A DNA stretch of 64,000 bases. It comes from Undaria pinnatifida (lineage: Eukaryota; Sar; Phaeophyceae; Laminariales; Alariaceae). The DNA is taken from the NCBI GenBank assembly GCA_012845835.1, contig JABAKD010000022.1, positions 13,499,718 to 13,563,717 on the forward strand. Reading direction: 5' to 3'. Position 1 is the stretch's first letter. Every line of letters starts with the position of its first letter. Made by a program: the position numbers and the translations under genes. Under the pieces are notes generated by a model. It saw only the letters and a list, made by a program, of their open reading frames with translations. It was not told where the DNA came from and did no database searches. Shown here one piece after another: positions 12,391 through 23,780 of the stretch.

Positions 12391-12639
12391 CCTGGTAGCA
12401 CATAATTTTTGCACAGTGTACGTCTTTCTCTCGTGTGAAATGTATTTGTTGCTGTTGTTGGTTCTCGTTGTTGTGACCGACCACATTAGCAAGCCGTCGT
12501 TTCGTTTTTGCTACTGTACACGGCACCGAGCGCACTTAGAGCCTGTTGTACTGATTCTTGTCCGTACAGAGAACTGGTTACAAACTAAACTACTGTACGT
12601 AACAAAGCGCTAACGCTAACGCCAAATAAATTCTACAGG

Positions 12640-13400
12640 TGTGTGACTCAGCAGGATTTTTGCCACTAGTAAACTTATCGGTAAGTGCCGTTAGCCAACA
12701 GTCTGACTTTTATCGGCAAGTCAGCTGGCGCAGCCAGCTGATGGCCAGCCGGCTTGTCGGCTTAACTAAAGCGACCAAAGCGAGCCAAATTAGCCCCCCC
12801 CCACCCCCGACCTAGCGGGCCCCGCCCAATAATGAAAAATAGCATATCTAATTAAGCATTATTCGTTCAAGTGTGGAAACCCAATAAGTGTCATAGTCGG
12901 TACGTCCGAGAAACGACTTATAAGTATGTTGAGCTAATAACTAATAATATTAATAGTTGGTGACTTAAGGTCGTGCCGACTCACAGCTTTAGCTATTACC
13001 AGGTTGCTATTGGCCTGTTGGTCTATACGTAGTCGATGGTTACTAGAGCTGTGATTCGGCAGGGTTTCACGACTAGCAACTAATCGGTAGGTGCCGTTAG
13101 CCAATTATATTACTTTGATCGGCAAGTCGGCCGGCGCAGCCAACTGAGCACTCCCCTACCGAACGGGGCTCCGTTCAAAAATGGAAATATGCGACTCGCA
13201 TTAAGCAACCCTTCCTTCATGTATGGAAACCCAATCAGTCGGATTGCCGGTGCCTCCGAGAAAACGGCTAACTATAGGTAGCGGTCCGACCAATATCTAG
13301 TCGGGGACTTGAGTCGTGCCGACTCAGAGCTGTAGCTATTGCCAGGTATCGTATGCTATCGGTACTATTGGTCTATGCCTAGTCCATGATACCAGGTACT
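12640..13400. repeat. Two tandem ~400-bp units
   Basis: Both units share GACTCAGCAGGATT-type starts, GTGCCGTTAGCCAA, GATCGGCAAGTCGGC-type sequence, TGTGGAAACCCAAT and GTCGTGCCGACTCA, and end near AGCTATT(A/G)CCAGG. No coding frame is shared. Confidence 0.65.
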
Positions 13401-14194
13401 AGGTATACGCAAATTATAGAGCGGGTCAAGACGATAGTTTCCCGGGCAATCTACCGGACCCCGATAGAGAGGCTTGCGGCTTTCCTTTTCCCGGCGTTCT
13501 GAAGCGTAAAACTGAGAACGTTGAATTGAAAAATAAAAAAGTGAACAAGTGACGCTCAAGTGACGTGAAGCAAGTTCAGCCTACCAGCCTACCAGGTAAC
13601 GCTCAAGGGTTTGGGGTCGACGCGGCGTGCCAGTTTTTCAGTAAAGCACAGATGCTGCTGCTGTACTGGTGTTAAGTGGTAATAATAGTTACGAATATGG
13701 GAGAGAATCGAATGCGATACTACTGACTCTAACAACACCAATAGACTACACGAACGAAACATCCAGAAACATTCAATAAAGATGTATGACACGATGTCGA
13801 TACATGTAGTCGATACCTGGCGTCATGGTCGTACATGTCCTTCACACGTCGAAACGTTGAAACTTTTCGTTCAGTATGATACTCACCAGTATCGTATCAG
13901 CACAGCGCAGCAGTGATGCTGGAGGACGCACCGCGTTCGATACGGAGTGGAACTATTGCTAGACACGGGCCTGTCATCGAATTTCATTGGTCGATGCCTT
14001 TTGCCGCCCCTGGACCCTGATACACCCCGGAGCTAATCCGACCCAAAACCCAGAACCACCAGTGCTACTGCTCTTTTCTCCGTGCCACCCCACCCGGATC
14101 TGAGCCCTCCAAACTGGACCCTTAGTATGTATGTTGCCGCCGGCGGGGCCCGTTTGCACGCGCGGACGACTTTGCCCGCCAAAATTGGGGTTTC

Positions 14195-14345
14195 CACGCT
14201 GGTAGGGCCCACCAACATCAACATGCCCTGATCGCACGCGACTTTTGAGCTTTGTCCAACAAAGTCAATGGGGATTTCCACCAAAACGGCCATAGAAAAA
14301 ACGGCATCACTAAAACTGGCATGTTGGTTTCTTCCTGTGGCCTTT
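14195..14345 (+). repeat. Dispersed repeat R7, copy 1
   Basis: CCTGATCGCACGCGACTTTT, GGGGATTTCCACCAAAACGG and CCATAGAAAAAACGG are shared with 54955-55075. Confidence 0.45.
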
Positions 14346-16139
14346 CCCCATAAGGCGCGTGTGTTCAAATATTTATATAGAAATATTTATATTACACCCT
14401 TCTATGCCATGCATCGACAAGTTGAAGTTGAAGTCCGACACAGTATTTGGATGAATAATACGATGATACGACAGAGTACATCTTATCGAGAGAAGTTGTT
14501 TTTTATGCGATGCCGAACACTCGTACGAAGTAACTGAACTGGTGTAGCGTGGAGGGTGAACCTTGGACCAAACAGCTTCTAGCGCCGCTGCTGTTGTCAA
14601 GACGCTAGTACTATCAATACGGCAATACGGCTTCCATCGACAGCTTCGTATCCCTCGTACAGGTCCGCATCACACGGCACCACACAGCACCACCAGTATT
14701 CTTGCTCTCTTCGCAGTGCCATGTTCGATGACGTCATTATTGCCATAGCCTGACCTGCTGGGTGTGGAGATGCGGAGCTTGGGCCCAACAGCTTTGGGCA
14801 CTGCCGATGTTGTCAATTTCATTTGTGGATGCCATATTTTCTTGTCTTCCTTACAAGGTTTTCCTTTCGGGATGCGGTTGCCCGAAAATCCCCGCGTTGT
14901 CTTGAGCTGGAAAATGGACAACACAACCGTCGTTCGCATGAGCTGTACGAGTATATAATCTCTGTTCCCCTTGCCGCCTCGGTAAGGCATGCTGCGAGGC
15001 ATGCCCTAGCAGGCTTGTAGCGAGTGGGGGGGTCTTTCTGGCGGGTGTAAGGCCGGACTCACCCTCAAGGAGTAATACCTTCTTGCTGCTGCGTGTGGCC
15101 GCGAGGCTCAGGCGTGGCGGTAGAGTTGGGTCGTACGTGGTGCGTCAGGCATGGTCACCTACGATTCGCGCGTCTTTTTAGGCAGCAGCGGCGGAGCAGC
15201 AATGCTTAATCGCGGAGGCAGGCGCCACCACGAGCCACACTCGTGCGCAGTCTTGGTTTGAGTGGAGGGAACTGCGCCGGCAGGAGGCTTGATTCGACTA
15301 CGAAGGAGGAGGGCGACTGAGCGTCGACGGATGGGGAAGAGACGGATTGAACCCTTCCTGAACGATAACTTTTGTTTTTCAGATCAGCACCGCAAGCTGT
15401 GAGGAGCATTTTGTTTTTTGGGACGGGGGAGAAGGGGAACCGATTGGAATTGAGTGTCAACGAGAGCAAGTGCAAAGGAGCGGACCGAGTGAGCAAAGGC
15501 GATGAGGCGGCCATGGAGAACCACAGCAGGAGGATGGCACACGGAGACCCACGACCCGCACGCACACCATCATCACGAGAGCAGCGATCGTCTTTTTTGA
15601 AGGGTTTTTTTACGAGGCAGTAGTACATGTTACTTATGCCACTGAATTTTGTAGAGTTGGTAGATTTGTATACCCTTCATGGGGAACCACCCCCCCCGCA
15701 ATTTTCAATTTTCAGGCACGGGCGTAGTAGCTGCGCTGCAACCTGTCAGATAACCCGGGAAGACGGGGCGATCATTGATATTTGTAAGGTGTTTTTGGTT
15801 CGATTGCTCTTCTTTTCACTGCATGCCCGCGGGTCGTCACTCCAACAGCACTCCAGACAGCAGGCGCGTTCGTCTGTGCTCACGATTACCGTGTGGCTCG
15901 TACGGTGCAGGCATCCCAACCGCTTTAGTTTGTAGCCGTGAGTTGGTTAGTTGTGGGAACGGGGAAACTCTATGCCGTAGTTGAGTGGATACCCGCGGCC
16001 ATGTGAGTTCAGTTTGCACATTGGATCATTTCACTTGTGCGCCTTGGTATCGTGCGTTTTTAGGCGGGAAAGCGTGGTATTTCCCGGACGAATGTTGACT
16101 TCATTTGTTTTTTCGGATCTTCCTAGGGCTCCAGCACCT

Positions 16140-16215
16140 TTTGGTGACCACGGACTCTAGATGTTTGACAAGAGTTAATGTGAGACAACAACAACAACGA
16201 CAGCATCAACAACGT
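16140..16215 (-). repeat. R2 head fragment, divergent
   Basis: TGACCACGGACTCTAG, AGAGTTAATGTGAGACAAC and (AAC)n match the R2 head on the minus strand. Confidence 0.4.
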
Positions 16216-16867
16216 ACCAGACATAACCTAAAGAGCTCTTGAAGAATAAAGGCAGGGAATCTGGGGTTTGTGGGGAGAAAATCATAATTGACCACCGCGC
16301 AAGTAACCGGGCAATTAACACCGACAAGACAAGCAAGCTCTAATTCATCTAATTGTTTAGCTTGTAATGATCAAGAGCACAAGAAACTAAGAGCGAACTA
16401 CACCGACACCACAATATTAGTAGGTGAAAACGAGTAGTGATCATGCCATGCCATGCCATGTTGGAACGAATTGGAATAATAAACTGTTCGAACTGGTTTG
16501 GGATTTATGTACGTTAAAGAACTGCAAAACAAGCCCTTCCTGAACCGGTCTGTTGCCTCTGAAAAACTATTCCGTCTCTGCTATTAATACTATTCCAGCT
16601 GATGGCCACGGAGGATCATGTCCGTCCCCTGCCCCTGATCCCCGGGCAAAATATCTCGACTAAAACTTTTGAACATAGTTACGACAGTTGAAAAAAAACT
16701 GTCATTTTCCACGAATTAGAAATGGCCAGCACCTGTATATGATACTAGTAGCCTGAAGACACTAATCGCACAGAGGCCATGAGGATCGCTGGCTGGCTCG
16801 TTAGGGTCATCGGCACGGCGTGCTCGAGCGGCAACATGGCGACCCCCCAGGAGGGTTGCCGATGTCC

Positions 16868-17110
16868 TCAGTCATCACGTCGGAGAAAAATGGGGATCTT
16901 GGCTTCCGGTGTGTCGAGAGCTTCCTTGACGGATACTTTTTTACACTGCGTTTTGATCCGACCAACACCGACGAATGTCGCAGAGGAGCTCCACCCTGAG
17001 GCCTTTTCCCAGTGTGTGCTTCGCTGGACGTTCGAGAGACCGAAGACTTGAGGATGGCCACGGCGGTGTTGCCAGAGGCGTATGAGCATGCCGCCACGTC
17101 CAATAGAGCC
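16868..17110 (-). pseudogene. Unrecognised coding-like remnant
   Basis: The minus strand has an open segment ending in a stop at 16868, with protein-like composition (for example VSVKEALDTPEAKIPIFLRR), and an Ala-rich coding-like stretch in another frame just upstream (DVAACSYASGNTAVAIL), as if a frameshifted fragment of one protein. No domain is recognised and no neighbours support a gene. It may be a decayed transposon or host gene fragment. Confidence 0.2.
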
Positions 17111-17280
17111 GCCCCCCAAAATGACTTTGAACCAAATAAACAAATATTTTTGCACTTGCTACTATTTTAATGCGATTAACACCGCACTCCCGACATGCGG
17201 AAAAACACTTGGAATTAGACCAGGATAAATTTAGGAGTTGGATATAGGTTATGCTCGGCACGCCAAGGCGTATAACACAT

Positions 17281-17690
17281 TAACCACTTTTGGCCGCTTC
17301 TGTTCGAATTGGGTTGGAAACACCAAAAGATACTTCCCCGGTGAAAAAGATAGCTCAGGTGGAGACGCACCTATCAAGCCCATTCAGAGTCGTTCATGTC
17401 ATTGGGGCGACTTGAGTTGTTCGAGCGAGAACCACAAACCCAGTATACCACAACTCAAAACCTCAGTTGTTTACGCACGAACTTGGATTTTTGTCACTAT
17501 AATAAAACAACTACTCCTCTTGACCGTTTTTGGGTGCTGCTGTTCGTTCTGGATTCGAAACAAACTACGACGTATCGTATCTGTGGTACGAAAGATAAGT
17601 CATGTCGAGACGCATCTATGACACTCGGTGAGGGTCGTTGTCTTCAATGGGGCGACTTTGAAGCTTGAAAACCGAAAATCTTGATCGCGC
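17281..17690. repeat. Two diverged tandem units (~230 bp)
   Basis: GGCCGCTTCTGTTCG / GGTGCTGCTGTTCG, GGAGACGCACCTAT / CGAGACGCATCTAT, TTGGGGCGACTT / ATGGGGCGACTT and TCGAGCGAGAACC / AGCTTGAAAACC align in order. Confidence 0.5.
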
Positions 17691-18946
17691 CCTCTACTTT
17701 ACAGTAATTTTTAGACGCCTAGGCGATTTCTTGAAAGCATGCGATAGAAAAAACAGAATCTATGCAAAAAAATAGTAGACCGGTCTAACAAAAAACGCCT
17801 TCGTATACAAAACCGAGTTAATTTCTCTTTGGGATCCTCCAGGCCCTAAAGGGGCCCTTCGGCCAACACAAAAAACCGTTTCATGCGGCGGGATAGCAGA
17901 TAAACTGATTTAAATGTTGTGGAAACCACTGCTGGGACAGCCCGCAGACAGAGAAATCCTCAGATTTGGAGGATGGCGTCCTGTAGACAACTCTACAACG
18001 GTGGATTCCCCTTGAGCCCAACCAAGTATGGCAAGAACCACGTACACCGCGCAGGCACTGTCCGCGCGTACGCGCTTTGTGCGCTTTTGTTCAGGTTGTA
18101 ATCTGATAAATTGCCGATGACACATCGCTCGGGGCCTCGTCTCGAGCCCGTTTCGAGCTTGCCCCGACCGAGAGAACCACGCTAGCGCTCAACACAGATC
18201 TCAGACCATCTTCTGACCAACGTACATGCTGTTGGATATGAGCGTAGGAGCCGTTGGGTCTGCAATAGAGGCCCCCTACAAAAATGTTGACATGGTCATG
18301 TGACGTCGGTACAAAGTGTGATATTGGGTGCTTGCAGACGAGGCTCTTGGTACCGATACGCTGCTACGTGCATTGACATGCCACGAACATCCCAGCAGGG
18401 GTCCAGATTCGTCCGCCTACTATTAATAGTATATTACTAGTATATTAATATTACTATACTAATAATAGTGCTTGGTCATGTCGTCGAAGTCCGGGTTAAA
18501 CCCGTGTCAGCAGCGCGAGAAATTGCCATTTTACCAATTTCGACCATGTTTGCCGAGTGTGGAGGGGTTTTATTTGTGAAAGGGTCTTTTTTTGAGACAA
18601 TGAACGTGTCAGTTCGAAAATGTTCAGACCGAAGAAAGATAGCCTGTGACCTGATCTCTCTAAAACTGGCGAGAGGGGCATCGTCTGAGCCCTGGCATGA
18701 GAGAAATACCCTTTTCCGTAGGAAGTATTCGCGTGATGTTGATATTTGAGGACACACACTTCCGAATGCATGTGGGTACTGCTGAATTATACGCCTACAG
18801 CAGTATTTTCCCCACATATCTGTTCTATTTTCCCCTAATATGTTGAAGAACACTCGTACATATGAGGCATAACCCCCGAGATACAGACCAGGAAGGGTAT
18901 ATATATATGCCTATTGTGTACGACACTTGCATACAATACACAAGGC

Positions 18947-19118
18947 GCCTCCCTCTTCCCCCCCCCCCCCCCCCCTCCCTCCTCCCCTCGTCCCTGGCCC
19001 CTCCCTCATCTCCCTCCCTGCTTCTCCCTCCCTTCTCTCTCCCCCCTCCCTCCTCCCCCCTCCCCCCATCCTTTCCCCCTCCCGGCATCCCTCCCCCCTC
19101 CCCCTCCCGCCGACACAG
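18947..19118 (+). other. Giant polypyrimidine tract before the first visible bactofilin exon
   Basis: Nearly pure C/T over ~160 bp ending CGACACAG, followed by open coding sequence. It resembles an expanded splice acceptor tract. The last bactofilin intron has a similar one made of 16-bp repeats. Confidence 0.6.
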
Positions 19119-22100
19119 GTCACGGGTAGCCCCCCACAACGGGAGCCCAGCGCCCCCCCCACCTTCCGCCTACCCGGGGCTTCGAAGCGGTCGACACCCT
19201 CACTATCCCCCCGGAGGTTCAGGTCCAAACCCAGCTTTAAGGTCAAGCGTAGATCATCAGCGCCCCTCAAGGACGAGTCACGATCACGCGACAGAAGTGC
19301 GTCATCGCCTACCCTTGCGGCTGGGTTAGACAGCCATGGTCGCGCTGATGATGTGCTTGGAGCGAATGGCATGAGGGCGGTGGCTGGTGGGGATGCGGGC
19401 GCGTTGTTGGGGGAGAGTGCGGGGGAATGGCAGGGGGTGGGGAGAAGCAGGGGGCCGGAGGAGAAGGGGGATGAGGTAGATGGGGAGGGCGAGGAAGAGG
19501 AGGTGGTGGAGGAGGAGGAGGAGGAGGAGGAGCCTGAGGCGGTGGTGGCGGCGACCGTGTCGGTGAGTTTTGTGTCGTAAGGCGGCATTTTTGTTTTTGT
19601 TTCCGTTATTTTTTCTGTTCTTGTCTGTTTTGTATGCCGTACCCTGCCCCTATGTAGTTGTTGTCGTGGTGGTGGTGGTGGTTTGGTGTCGTTGGTGGTG
19701 ATGGTGATAGCGATAGTGCTGTTGTTGCCGTCGCTCATGGCGATGAAGGTGGTGCCAGCTGTGTCACCGGTTTTGGTAGTGGTGGTGGAGTTAGCGATGG
19801 TGTTGTCTGCGTTGTTTTGACAAAGCCATCACTACCGTAACCATGAAATCGGGTTTATTAATAATGTAAGAATGGCTAACGCGTTAATGTGCTGTCTAGC
19901 TTTTCGATTATACTACCCTGCAGCAGTGGACGCGACTTCGATGGCGGGGAATCGTCGAATTGGTCCAGTTAACGCCATATGCCGACAAAAAATCCAGAAG
20001 GTTGTTATCGCTTCAGTACCCGCACTCATCGCTGTACACTATTCCACTTTGTATGGCAGTGCCCAACTTTAGTTCATTCCAGATAGGGAGTGTGCGACGT
20101 TCCTACTTTCCCACGAAGGGGATTGGTCTGTACGTTTCTTCGTACAATTTCGCGGCAAGTTGTCGATAAACGCGGGCAAGGTTCCGTTTATTTCTGCGTT
20201 TTGCGATGAGGTAAAAAATCCCCGGATTTTGCGTCAAGTTGCGTGTTAAGTCTCCGAGTCTCGCAAAATCGCCGACACGTTCTTTGGGCGGTGATCTCAC
20301 CGTTTTTAACACGAACCACCGTGGACGTCGACGTCAGCAGGACCCCAAAGGTATGCCGGTGTCACCGGTAACACCTCTAACACCCTGAAGAATTGTCAAG
20401 GCTATTTACCAGTACCATGGTATGATACAACCAAGTGCGCACCCTTATTTTGGGACATACTGTTTGGAATATGACACGAGTTGAAACATGTTTGCAGAAT
20501 ACCCTGATACCAGGTATCAGACGATACAGCAGAAGACGTCCTGTACATTAGTAAAAAACGTCAATTTGGCGTGGAGGCTGAATGAATTTCGTGTCGTGTC
20601 GCCACGGTTGAGCGCAGGCTGCTATTGGCTGTCATATGGGATTCAGTAGTGCACCCGACCATAAGCCCCTTCCTTGTACAGTGGATATGGTAACTTGTGT
20701 TCGTTTAAACATGTTTTTTGACGTTTTATGCGTTGTTGTGTTATTTTGCAATTGTGTGTGTGTTTTCGTGCTTTGTCTCTTTCCAGATGAACGGACTCTT
20801 GGAGTGCGGTCGGTCGATGAGGATGGACGGAAAATTCGTGGGGGACCTGGTCTCCACCGGGAGCATCACCGTTGGGCCCACCGGGACTGTCACGGGCGAC
20901 CTAAAAGGCCTTAAGTTCTTGCGCGTCGAAGGACAGGTAATACCAGTGATGCTGGTGATGCTGGTGATGCTGGTGCTGGTGGCAGTGGGGGTGGTATTGG
21001 TGGTAGGAGTGGTGTGGTTGTGGGCGTGAACTCATGACGAGACGTGGGTACTATTGGTGGGACTAGCCTTTATTTCGGCCGGGACGGAGCAAGGGCGGTT
21101 TTCGTTGGTAGTGGTGATTTTGGTGTTGTCGTTTGGTGTGGTGGTGTCGGTGTTGGTGTAATGGTGGTGGCGGTGTTGTCTCGTCGTCGTCGTCGTCGTG
21201 AGTGTAGGTACTGCCGTCATCGCTTTCGTTATCGTTTTCGTTTTCGTTATCGTTGTCGTTATCTTTTTTTTTTTTTTTTTTTTTCATCCTCCGGCGGATG
21301 GGGAAAAATAAAGCTTTAGCTCACCACACTTCCGCGTATTTTCATACGCGTCGTGTGTCGATTTAACTCAGTTGCTTTCGCAGCCCAACGCTAGCTGGCG
21401 CACCCTTCGAGTCCCATTGTAGGTATAGCGTAAGTTGTCGTTATCATTATCGTTATCATTATCGTTATCGTTATCGTCGTTGTTTTTGATATCGTTGTTG
21501 ATATCGTCGGTTGTGGGGCGTAGCGTTACTAACCACTGACCCTCGTGCCTGACCCGACAATGATGCCCCCCTCGTTCTGTGCGAACGTGACACCACATGT
21601 CACCACCCACTCACCCACTACACTATGCCTGTCTGTCTGTCTGTCACCGTTGTCGCTCGGAAAACTCTGTGATTTGATCCGCACAGGTAGTCGGGGATGT
21701 TGTGTGCGACAGGGTGATGGTGCTTGACGAGGGCAAGGTGTACGGAGATATCACCGCCGTCTCCATCACGGTCGGCCCCCAGGTAATCCTCGCTCGTTTC
21801 ATGCTATGCCCTTTCAATCGCGCTATAATGGTATACTTCGAAGTATATTATAGGAGACTGCTGTCGTTTAACCTCTTGACTGGCCGCCCTCCCACTCTGA
21901 AATGCCATATTAGGGACCAAAGAGGCGTCCATGCGCTAAAAAAAATGTATACTTGTTATAGATGTCGTAAAGCCGGCGGTAACAAGTGCAATTCGCGCTG
22001 TATCAGCGGGTGAAGTGGGATAGCGGTGGTCTGTGGCAGGTCGACTGATATCACCCCGGTGCCGAGGTGTTCGCTGTGGTCGTGAATGGTGGACCACAGA

Positions 22101-23525
22101 GAAAAACAACCTCCCCAGTAACCACCCTCCACCGTAATAGCCATAATAGCCATTATAGCGGTAATCACCATAATCATCATTCTGGGATTTGATTAGAGTA
22201 CACCGACCAAAAACAATTGGCATTTGATTAAAGTGTATCGACCAAAAACACGACGAGCATGGTCTCATCAACGTGTATTAATACTTACCAGGTAGCACTT
22301 AATATCAGCAGCTTGCGGCAGGACGATGATCACCGTGATGAACGTGAGTTGTGCGTACCTAGTACATCTCTAGCAAGAGCTTGCAATGCAGAAAGGGCAT
22401 TCCCCCCCTTCCCGAGCGACCCCGGCTTTTTAGACGCTTGTTGTGGGTGGAACTGCTGTAATCGTGCTTTGGTGTTGACATTTTTTTTTCTGAAACCCCT
22501 TTAGAACTAACTAAGCACGCGTTTTTCGGACCAGCCTTACTTGATGTGAGGGGTTTTTCGTAAGAGGGTTTTAACACGTCGTCGCTCCCCCTCCTTTCCT
22601 CCCTCCCTCCCCGCCTCCCTCCCTCCCCGCCTCCCTCCCTCCCCGCCTCCCTCCCTCCCCGCCTCCCTCCCTCTCCGCCTCCCTCCCTCCTTTCCCCGTC
22701 CTTCTCCCCTCCCTTCCTCCGCCCCCCGGCCCCCCGAAACGCCTCCCTTCCTTAACTCCATTTCGCTTTCGACCAATGCAGGCTACAATGAGGGGCATGA
22801 TGAACGTCGTAGAGGACATGGACGCGGCAAGGGCCGAGCCTAAGGCGTCAGACAGTCGCGGCACTAGCGATGGCCACAAAGGCCAGGGGCCGGTTCGGGT
22901 CCACGTTACACAAGACCCGGCCGCCGCTGCCGCCGCCGCCACCGCCGCGCGCGCGATGCCGAAGCGTAACCTTCCGGCCTCGGCGTTACAGCCAGCTGGA
23001 CAGGAGCAGTACTTATCGATCGCGCGCTCATCGTCGGGAGACAAACAACAACCCGCCGGTGCTGACGCTCTTCCGCTAGATTTGCCTCGCCGGCAGCTGT
23101 CGGGCGCTGACAGTGCTGCTGCTGCCGCTGCTGCTGCTGCTACCGCGGCTGCTGCTGCTACTGCTGATGCAGCTAATGCGGCTGCTGCTGCGAATGCTGC
23201 TGCTTTTGCTGCTAACGCCAATGGCGGCGCTGCTGCTGCTGCTAGTGCCAACAGCAATGGGAGTGCTTCTGTTAGCGATACCCATTCCGCACCGTCATTG
23301 GGTAACGCCATGCCGTCCTCTGCAAATGGAGGGGTCGTGTCGCCTGAGTCTGGGGCTGCTACCGCTGCCGCTGCTAATCCCGCCACCACTAACGTTGCCG
23401 TTGGTGAGGTCCAGGCGGTAGTTGTGCCCGCGAGCAGTAGTGCGCTTTCCACGGTTGCCCCCAGTAAGGACCTTGAAAAAGACGAAAATCTGGAATCTTG
23501 CGCGATTGTCGCTCCTCGCTGCTAG
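19119..23525 (+). CDS. Bactofilin-type beta-helix protein, spliced, 5' end not found
   Basis: Visible exons are 19119-19562, 20787-20936, 21687-21782 and 22782-23525 (stop TAG at 23523), all joined by phase-0 GT-AG introns, giving 477 codons. Exons 2-3 plus the first ~12 residues of exon 4 form a short bactofilin domain: four turns carrying the repeated Gly-x-Val/Phe-x-Gly-Asp pattern (GKFVGDL, GTVTGDL, GQVVGDV, GKVYGDI), alternating with hydrophobic TVG-type strands. Bactofilins are polymer-forming beta-helix cytoskeletal proteins known mainly from bacteria. The N-terminal exon is Ser/Arg/Pro-rich, then ends in a Glu run; the C-terminal exon is dominated by Ala repeats. Introns lie between beta-helix turns. 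No in-frame ATG precedes 19119, which follows a ~160-bp pyrimidine tract and CAG, so an upstream exon is likely; alternatively translation starts at ATG 19371. The domain call is strong by pattern; cellular role is unknown. It converges with the BPNT2-like gene. Confidence 0.8.
19650..19800. repeat. GGT/GAT-rich repeat in bactofilin intron 1
   Basis: Imperfect GGTGGT and GATGGT repeats within the intron 19563-20786. Confidence 0.5.
20945..20980. repeat. 9-bp repeat beginning at the donor of bactofilin intron 2
   Basis: GATGCTGGT units start within ten bases of the GTAATA donor. Confidence 0.6.
21265..21355 (+). repeat. Dispersed repeat R8, copy 2, in bactofilin intron 2
   Basis: T run, CCTCCGGCGGATGGGGAAAA and CACCACACTTCCGCGTATTT, matching 10300-10385. 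Confidence 0.5.
21420..21480. repeat. GTTATCATT microsatellite in bactofilin intron 2
   Basis: Alternating GTTATC and ATTATC units. Confidence 0.6.
22585..22735. repeat. 16-bp pyrimidine minisatellite before bactofilin exon 4
   Basis: CCCTCCCTCCCCGCCT repeated several times, about 50 bp upstream of the acceptor at 22781, forming a very long pyrimidine tract. Confidence 0.7.
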
Positions 23526-23539
23526 CCAGCTCCAGCTGC

Positions 23540-23780
23540 AGCTTGGTCTAGCTTGAGGTAAGCTTGAGATTGAGCTAAATTGAGTCGCTAAGCATGAGCT
23601 AACTTGAGCTAGCTTGGGCTAGCTTGAGCTAGCTTGAGCAAGCATGAGCTAGCTTGAGCTAGCTTGGCCTGGCTTGAGCTGACTTGCTGGAGCTAAATAG
23701 CTTGACGGGGATAGGTTAGCGGGGATAGCTTAACGGAGATAGCTTTATGGAACTCGCCTGACGGAACTAGCTTGAGTAGG
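23540..23780. repeat. AGCTAGCTTG minisatellite in the bactofilin 3' region
   Basis: Degenerate 10-bp units GAGCTAGCTT(G) begin ~15 bp after the stop codon and continue for ~240 bp, so they are probably transcribed in the 3'UTR. The core AGCTAGCT is self-complementary. Confidence 0.7.

Larger units (their letters stand above)
13400..17280. other. Spacer without a convincing gene
   Basis: Apart from the small repeats and the coding-like remnant listed separately, I see no gene. Pyrimidine tracts ending in CAG near 15180 and 15383 could be acceptors of upstream noncoding exons of the bactofilin gene, but no matching donor or coding frame was found. Confidence 0.4.

Noticed and set aside
15372-15623. 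Possible first coding exon of the bactofilin gene
   Set aside because: A TTTTTCAG acceptor-like site precedes it, but no usable donor exists before the stop and the peptide is not distinctive.
18911-19738. 275-codon ATG-initiated open frame on the minus strand opposite the first visible bactofilin exon
   Set aside because: It is a shadow of low-complexity C/T and GAG tracts. The plus strand has coherent splice sites and leads in frame into a bactofilin domain.
22571-23452. 293-codon Ala/Gly-rich open frame on the minus strand
   Set aside because: Antisense of the GCT/GCC-repeat exon and the pyrimidine minisatellite; no domain.
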